From NCBI GenBank assembly GCA_900468625.1, contig UBUL01000024.1, positions 140,072 through 204,071 on the forward strand: DNA of 64,000 bases, written 5' to 3'. Each line of letters begins with the position of its first letter. Within the stretch, counting starts at the first letter, position 1. Below are positions 60,250-64,000 of this stretch, in pieces. Below the pieces are notes generated by a model. It saw only the letters and a list, made by a program, of their open reading frames with translations. It had not been told where the DNA came from and did no database searches. The DNA is from Hyphomicrobiales bacterium. GTDB lineage: Bacteria > Pseudomonadota > Alphaproteobacteria > Rhizobiales > Rhizobiaceae. Position numbers and translations under genes: made by a program.

Positions 60250-60290
60250 CGTACTGACTACGTGGGTACCCACGTACTGACTACGTGGGT
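60250..60290. repeat. 18-bp direct repeat with nested palindromes
   Basis: CGTACTGACTACGTGGGT occurs at 60250-60267 and 60273-60290 (23-bp period). Between them lies the perfect 16-bp palindrome ACGTGGGTACCCACGT (60260-60275), and CCACGTA (60270-60276)/TACGTGG (60282-60288) form a stem with a 5-nt loop. It sits between the convergent CI and HTH genes. Possible bidirectional transcription block or protein-binding site. Confidence 0.7.
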
Positions 60291-60595
60291 TAAAGCCAAA
60301 AAAATTGAGGCTGATAGAAATTTTCCTTCCCTAAGGTACGCTTCACTTTCAAATATCCTAACCTATCGGCCTTTGTCGTCGTCTCGCTCACAGTCTTCGT
60401 GCTGCACTTACATTTCCGAGCTATGGCAGCCACAGTCCAATAACTCCCCAGCTTTTCATAACTACTTCTTTTCGCGATGAAATATAGAACCTTGAACTCG
60501 GCATGACCGAAGTCGAGGCTATCGAACATTTGCTCAATCCAAACCTCTCGGTCGGCATAGAATTTTATCTCGGCGGCTGATTTCTGTTTTTTCAT
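60290..60595 (-). CDS. Winged-helix-like phage regulator
   Basis: 101 residues from ATG at 60595. FGHAEFKVLYFIAKRSSYE, TVAAIARKCKCSTKTVSETT and ADRLGYLKVKRTLG form a MarR/replication-initiator style winged helix. A leftward promoter ends about 7 nt before this ATG, so the mRNA may be leaderless. Role: early regulator or replication factor. Confidence 0.7.
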   Translation of the reverse strand: MKKQKSAAEIKFYADREVWIEQMFDSLDFGHAEFKVLYFIAKRSSYEKLGSYWTVAAIARKCKCSTKTVSETTTKADRLGYLKVKRTLGKENFYQPQFFWL

Positions 60596-60602
60596 ACAGA
60601 CG

Positions 60603-60680
60603 GGTATAAGGGGTTTTATCCCTATCATCAATTACAAAATGGGATTTATCCCTTGACATGGGGATATTTCCCTCTATTCT
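60603..60680. promoter_or_regulatory. Right operator cluster (three sites) with divergent promoters
   Basis: Sites GGGTTTTATCCC (60611-60622), GGGATTTATCCC (60641-60652) and GGGATATTTCCC (60661-60672). Rightward promoter: TTGACA (60653-60658), 16-bp spacer, TATTCT (60675-60680), with the third site in the spacer. Leftward promoter: TTGATG (complement of 60626-60631), 17 bp, TATACC (complement of 60603-60608), with the first site in its spacer. Both should be CI-repressed. Confidence 0.7.
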
Positions 60681-60743
60681 CATCCTCACTGAACACCGCA
60701 CCGACTGAGCCCCGCAAGGAAGTCCGCGAACCGGTTGCGCAAG

Positions 60744-61076
60744 ATGAGGATGGCGAAAATGGCCCCGGAAATTCAATTCGACATCGAACGCATGAAGGCT
60801 TCCATCGAAGCTGCGGCTGAACGTCTGGGACCGACAAAGTCTTTCGAAAGCAACCGTGAAGCTCTCAAGACGATGATGTTCGAGATGATGAACGGGCTCG
60901 CCAGCCTGACGCATACCGTAGGCGGCGACAGCAACTACGTTCCGGATGCCGATTACCTCTCGAACGATATCGATGACGCATTTTCTGATGCGATTGATGC
61001 CGAGGATGCGGCTCAGCCTGATTACAGCGCTCCGTACAGCACGCTCAATCATCGTGCACTCGGCCTTCGGGCCTGA
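60744..61076 (+). CDS. Early phage protein, unknown
   Basis: 110 residues from ATG at 60744; ATGs at 60750 and 60759 are alternatives. Helical start (MAPEIQFDIERMKASIEAAA) and acidic end (SNDIDDAFSDAIDAEDAAQ). First gene after the rightward early promoter; could be an anti-host or regulatory protein. Family unknown. Confidence 0.65.
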   Translation: MRMAKMAPEIQFDIERMKASIEAAAERLGPTKSFESNREALKTMMFEMMNGLASLTHTVGGDSNYVPDADYLSNDIDDAFSDAIDAEDAAQPDYSAPYSTLNHRALGLRA

Positions 61077-61104
61077 TCTTCCACGACAATTCAAAACTGA
61101 GGGA

Positions 61105-61380
61105 ATGAAGATGGCAGGCGAGTTGTTCGAAGTGAAATGCATGGCCACGGAAGCGGATTTGGCCGCTGCCCTGAAGTTCGTCCAGAAGCGTGCACGAAAG
61201 CGCTCTGATGCCGTCGATGGCGTCTCCGTGGCGCTGTTCTCCGTGATGTTCGCCACCTGCGAGGGTTTGGTTGAGTGTGGCCTGTCGGTCGAGAACGTTG
61301 ACTCCATGCTCGATCAGTTTCGGCAGCAAATCACCAAGCAAATTCAATTTGATGTCAACTCAACTGCAGGGATGCATTGA
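61105..61380 (+). CDS. Early phage protein, unknown
   Basis: 91 residues from ATG at 61105 (GAGGGA upstream). EADLAAALKFVQKRARKRSD is a basic helix, then a mostly hydrophobic helical end. Family unknown. Confidence 0.65.
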   Translation: MKMAGELFEVKCMATEADLAAALKFVQKRARKRSDAVDGVSVALFSVMFATCEGLVECGLSVENVDSMLDQFRQQITKQIQFDVNSTAGMH

Positions 61381-61412
61381 GGTTTCGCACTACGGCGCTT
61401 GGAGGAATGGAA

Positions 61413-61697
61413 ATGAACATGATGACGACATTCAAAAACATCACCGAGCGTGACGATTCCGAAAGTGTGATCAAGGGCAAGTCCTTCACGCTGATGCAGG
61501 ATTGCGAGAACGACTACTACAAAGAGCGTCTTCCGACGATTCCTGCAGGAACAACCATCGTGGCTGACTTTGCCGGCGATTTTGGAATGTACGGCATCGC
61601 TGAAGTTGATGGCGTCCTGCACAAGATCAAGATCGATCTGCACGATCTTCACAAGATCGACTTTGGCGAGTTCGACGCCCGCTCCAAGCAATCCTGA
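61413..61697 (+). CDS. Early phage protein, unknown
   Basis: 94 residues from ATG at 61413, chosen because GGAGG lies 7 nt upstream. YYKERLPTIPAGTTIVADFA and GIAEVDGVLHKIKIDLHDLH suggest a small beta-barrel-like fold. Family unknown. Confidence 0.65.
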   Translation: MNMMTTFKNITERDDSESVIKGKSFTLMQDCENDYYKERLPTIPAGTTIVADFAGDFGMYGIAEVDGVLHKIKIDLHDLHKIDFGEFDARSKQS

Positions 61698-61740
61698 TCC
61701 CCACCCCCGAAACGGATGCTCTGACAGAGGACGAACGATC

Positions 61741-62034
61741 ATGACTAGCATCAGAGATGATGAAATCCAGGACCTAGCGGTCGGAGACATCTTTTACGAG
61801 TGCGAGATGTTCGCGAACATCGAGGCCGAAGTGATTGAAGCCCCTGTTAGCGCGGACGGCTTTGAGGGTCGTAAGCAATGGAGATGGAAGGCTCGAAACA
61901 CGCAGAATGGCGATGTTATCGATTACCTCCTGACTGAGGGACTGTCTCATTACGGACCCAGACTTTATCGCGAACCTCAGTACGCCAGAGTTGTAGATGG
62001 CAACTTGGTTTTTGATCTCATGGGTGCACCATGA
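61741..62034 (+). CDS. Early phage protein, unknown
   Basis: 97 residues from ATG at 61741 (GAGGA upstream). MTSIRDDEIQDLAVGDIFYE, then KQWRWKARNTQNGDVIDYLL; beta-rich, acidic. Coupled to the next gene (ATGA). Family unknown. Confidence 0.65.
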   Translation: MTSIRDDEIQDLAVGDIFYECEMFANIEAEVIEAPVSADGFEGRKQWRWKARNTQNGDVIDYLLTEGLSHYGPRLYREPQYARVVDGNLVFDLMGAP

Positions 62035-62285
62035 ACGTCTTCCACCCTGCCATAGCCCAGCAAGAGCCTCGGTTCCGCTGCCCACGGTTCAAGCCGTTCC
62101 ATTACATCACGATTTTCGCTGATGACGGAACCGTCGATTACCTCACCGGGGAAGGGGATATGTCCCCGCTCCGTAGCGATGCCCGTGAATACGATGACAT
62201 CGTGGATGCGGAGACTGATTGCTCCATACTCACAGCCCAAGATTTCGATGCCTCAGTTGAAACTTTTCAGAGGTCAATCCAATGA
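62031..62285 (+). CDS. Early phage protein, unknown
   Basis: 84 residues, start in ATGA overlap. FKPFHYITIFADDGTVDYLT, acidic C-terminal half. Coupled to the next gene (ATGA). Family unknown. Confidence 0.65.
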   Translation: MNVFHPAIAQQEPRFRCPRFKPFHYITIFADDGTVDYLTGEGDMSPLRSDAREYDDIVDAETDCSILTAQDFDASVETFQRSIQ

Positions 62286-62494
62286 GCACGACACGCGAAC
62301 GGCAAGTTCAATATCTCATTCCCATCGAAGGAACATGGTTCCTGCCAGATGCGCAGATAACCGTCCTCGGATTCAAATTGGTCAAGGATGATCCCCGCCA
62401 CCAGCACCACGATATGCGGGAACGGAAGCTGGCTAAGGCGCGTCGGTCGTACTCGGTTGATGTCGCCAGCGTCATGGAGGTGCGTCATGGCTGA
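62282..62494 (+). CDS. Early phage protein, unknown
   Basis: 70 residues, ATGA-coupled. YLIPIEGTWFLPDAQITVLG, then a basic tail (RERKLAKARRSYSVD). Family unknown. Confidence 0.65.
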   Translation: MSTTRERQVQYLIPIEGTWFLPDAQITVLGFKLVKDDPRHQHHDMRERKLAKARRSYSVDVASVMEVRHG

Positions 62495-62834
62495 GGCAAA
62501 GCACACAGATATGGAAATTGAAGCGCTGCGCGCCTATGCCCATGAAGCGACGAAGGTCATCACCGGTCTTGCTGGTGGTGGTTCTGAGAATTTCTCTGGC
62601 CAGATCGGGGACATGTTCAAAGCCGATCTTGAATTCTGCGCCAAGAAAATCCGCGACCGTCACGAAACCACCCACGGACTACTTATCAGGGCAAAGAAGA
62701 ACAGCGATTCCTTATTGGTCGCTCTGAAGCTTATGCTTCCTGAAGCCCATCAATGGGATCTTCATCTTGGGCCTAGCTTCGAGACGTGTGAAAAAGCTCG
62801 TGAAGCCATTGCCAAAGCCGAGGGCCGGTCATGA
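62487..62834 (+). CDS. Early phage protein, unknown
   Basis: 115 residues from ATG at 62487 (GGAGGTG 5 nt upstream). Helical (MEIEALRAYAHEATKVITGL, then KADLEFCAKKIRDRHETTHG). Overlaps the previous gene by 8 nt. Family unknown. Confidence 0.65.
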   Translation: MAEAKHTDMEIEALRAYAHEATKVITGLAGGGSENFSGQIGDMFKADLEFCAKKIRDRHETTHGLLIRAKKNSDSLLVALKLMLPEAHQWDLHLGPSFETCEKAREAIAKAEGRS

Positions 62835-63085
62835 CCCCCTGCTCCGTCCGTGACTACCGGGAATGCGACTGCGGTCCTAACCAGTGCAAAAGCGCACCGC
62901 CTGCACCGCTGGATATCTCACAAACACCGGTATTCGCTGTCTCAGCCAGAACTCAGATGATCCTAACCATCTTTGCATGCGCCGCGATTGCTGCGGTCGT
63001 CATCTTTGTCGCGGCTCCAATGGGCGCGAAGGCCGATCACCAGTTGTCTCTCTACAATCAGGAACAGGTCGCGCTTCGGCGATGA
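62831..63085 (+). CDS. Small membrane protein with N-terminal Cys cluster
   Basis: 84 residues. YRECDCGPNQCKS near the start (four Cys with the first one) and one membrane helix (MILTIFACAAIAAVVIFVAA). ATGA-coupled. Possible redox/metal-linked membrane peptide; family unknown. Confidence 0.65.
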   Translation: MTPCSVRDYRECDCGPNQCKSAPPAPLDISQTPVFAVSARTQMILTIFACAAIAAVVIFVAAPMGAKADHQLSLYNQEQVALRR

Positions 63086-63127
63086 ATAAATTCTCAAATT
63101 CCAAGCAACCACTGAAAGGACATTGGA

Positions 63128-63613
63128 ATGAATATCATCGATTTCAACATTGCCCATCGGGGCGCACCTCAGGGTGACCTCATGGTTTTCAAACTGGATG
63201 ATCGTGAAGCTTCGAGGCTTTCGAAGTCGATGATCATTCGTCCCGCTAAGCGGGCCAGCATCCGCCTTTTGGAGGGCGAAGTCACCGGCCATCACCATGA
63301 AATCGTGATGGATCGGCCTGACGCCGACATGGAGGCCGAAGCTTCCGCAATTGCCGACGCTGCTCTTGCCATCGCCAAGGCTCGCGCATCGGTCAAGATA
63401 GGCATCGCCGTTCTTTATCAGGACGACAAGCTGGCTACATCTCTCTCCTGGCTTACGCGTCGCGATCTGATGATCGGCTTCCTCTGCATCGAAGGCGGTC
63501 CTGTGATCCTGCAGCATCCGGAACACGATAGTATTCGTCTTCCTGAGGGCGTCTTCTACATCGGTCGCCAGATCGAAAGTGCTGGCGCTGAAGAACGAAT
63601 AGTCGCCGACTGA
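63128..63613 (+). CDS. Early phage protein, unknown
   Basis: 161 residues. RPAKRASIRLLEGEVTGHHHE and a helical Ala-rich region (ASAIADAALAIAKARASVK), ending LPEGVFYIGRQIES. The HHHEI and RxIESA elements recur in a phage family of unknown function. AAAGGA upstream. Confidence 0.65.
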   Translation: MNIIDFNIAHRGAPQGDLMVFKLDDREASRLSKSMIIRPAKRASIRLLEGEVTGHHHEIVMDRPDADMEAEASAIADAALAIAKARASVKIGIAVLYQDDKLATSLSWLTRRDLMIGFLCIEGGPVILQHPEHDSIRLPEGVFYIGRQIESAGAEERIVAD

Positions 63614-63673
63614 TGTTTTCTTCTCCGGCTGTGAAAGCCGCCGGAGCGGTAAGCATCAGAGGACGGATGAAAT

Positions 63674-64000
63674 ATGACAAAGATTGAAAAGCTTACGGAA
63701 GCACAAGAGCGGGAACTCGTAGAATTTCGGCTGAAAATGTGGGCTCAAGGCACATCCACGGCCCCATGTGATCGTTTGGTGGCCGAAAAGGCCATCACGG
63801 AAGCATACGCGGAAATCGGCCGTCCCGCGCCGAAATTTTTCTGGATGCCATCACCGATGACGAGTGCTCTCGCGCTCTATGTCCTTGGCAAGTTTGCAGA
63901 CGAAATGCCGCCGAGGCAAGGGGATGGCCTCGGGGATGGCCTCAGGGATGGCCTCGGGGATGGCCTCGGGGATGGCCTCAGGGCTGGCCTCAGGGATGGC
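63674..64000 (+). CDS. Protein with GDGL tandem repeats (DUF6745-like, partial)
   Basis: 109 residues are visible; the frame leaves the window. GTSTAPCDRLVAEKAITEAY and FWMPSPMTSALALYVL resemble the N-terminus of a phage/prophage family whose middle is a variable short repeat. From 63920 seven near-perfect tetrapeptide repeats follow (GDGL/RDGL). AGAGGA precedes ATG. Confidence 0.7.
   Translation, partial: MTKIEKLTEAQERELVEFRLKMWAQGTSTAPCDRLVAEKAITEAYAEIGRPAPKFFWMPSPMTSALALYVLGKFADEMPPRQGDGLGDGLRDGLGDGLGDGLRAGLRDG
63920..64000 (+). repeat. 12-bp tandem repeats (about 7 copies to the window edge)
   Basis: Units of (G/A)GGGATGGCCTC start at 63920, 63932, 63944, 63956, 63968, 63980 (ATG to CTG variant) and 63992, and continue past the window end. 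They are in frame, encoding GDGL or RDGL/RAGL. Unit number can change by slippage without frameshift. Confidence 0.9.

Noticed and set aside
11331..64000. Integrase, excisionase or right attachment site
   Set aside because: Looked for tyrosine or serine recombinase motifs on both strands and found none; they must lie beyond the window if the prophage is complete.

Overview
The window looks like a chromosome segment of an alphaproteobacterium of the Rhizobium/Agrobacterium type. The evidence is moderately high GC, rhizobial-style exopolysaccharide genes, and a PHB-depolymerase-like esterase. Its left end (1-11,330) is ordinary host DNA and the rest (about 11,340-64,000) is most of a temperate, podovirus-like prophage. 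Gene calls come from reading the sequence only; no database search was run.

Host part. Positions 1-7,650 hold a polysaccharide export/assembly cluster: the end of a BcsL/CelD-like acetyltransferase, a Wzz/ExoP-like chain-length protein with a degenerate kinase domain, a Wza-type outer-membrane lipoprotein, two GT4 glycosyltransferases, a priming undecaprenyl-phosphate glycosylphosphotransferase and a small membrane protein. Then follow an XRE regulator, an esterase, small hypothetical genes, a degenerate nuclease-like protein and a tRNA-Pro(GGG) gene at 11,254-11,330 with its CCA encoded.

Prophage part. Two rightward accessory genes (RlaP-type nucleotidyltransferase and SpoT/MESH1-like HD hydrolase) lie next to the tRNA. 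From about 59.4 kb down to 13.1 kb almost every gene is on the minus strand, with many ATGA overlaps, so the block reads as one long late unit. In transcription order it carries: Cro-like regulator, two ParB-fold proteins, small coupled genes, RusA resolvase, an N4/N6 DNA methyltransferase, replication-type genes, three proteins carrying a DnaA domain-IV-like helix-turn-helix, a C5 cytosine methyltransferase, terminase, portal, a GroES-like co-chaperonin, scaffold, capsid, tail hub/adaptor proteins, two giant internal-virion proteins (one with a tail-lysozyme domain), tail fibres/spike, and a lysis cassette. A rightward acyltransferase plus secreted SGNH esterase pair is inserted between tailspike and endolysin, as expected for a lysogenic-conversion cargo.

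Immunity region (59.4-60.7 kb). A CI/LexA-type repressor with a peptidase domain is flanked on both sides by three copies of a GGGATATTTCCC-like operator (six in all), embedded in three recognisable promoters. Right of it runs a rightward early operon of small unknown genes, ending in a gene with 12-bp tandem repeats that leaves the window. No integrase is visible, so the right end and attachment site lie outside.

Most interesting points: a second, protein-like frame inside the cytosine methyltransferase gene; three DnaA-domain-IV-like paralogues without AAA+ domains; the alarmone hydrolase/nucleotidyltransferase pair; a recurrent short Gly-Gly motif in several virion-operon proteins; hairpins fused to ribosome-binding sites ahead of late genes; the six-operator switch; and more than ten coupled genes shorter than 60 codons.
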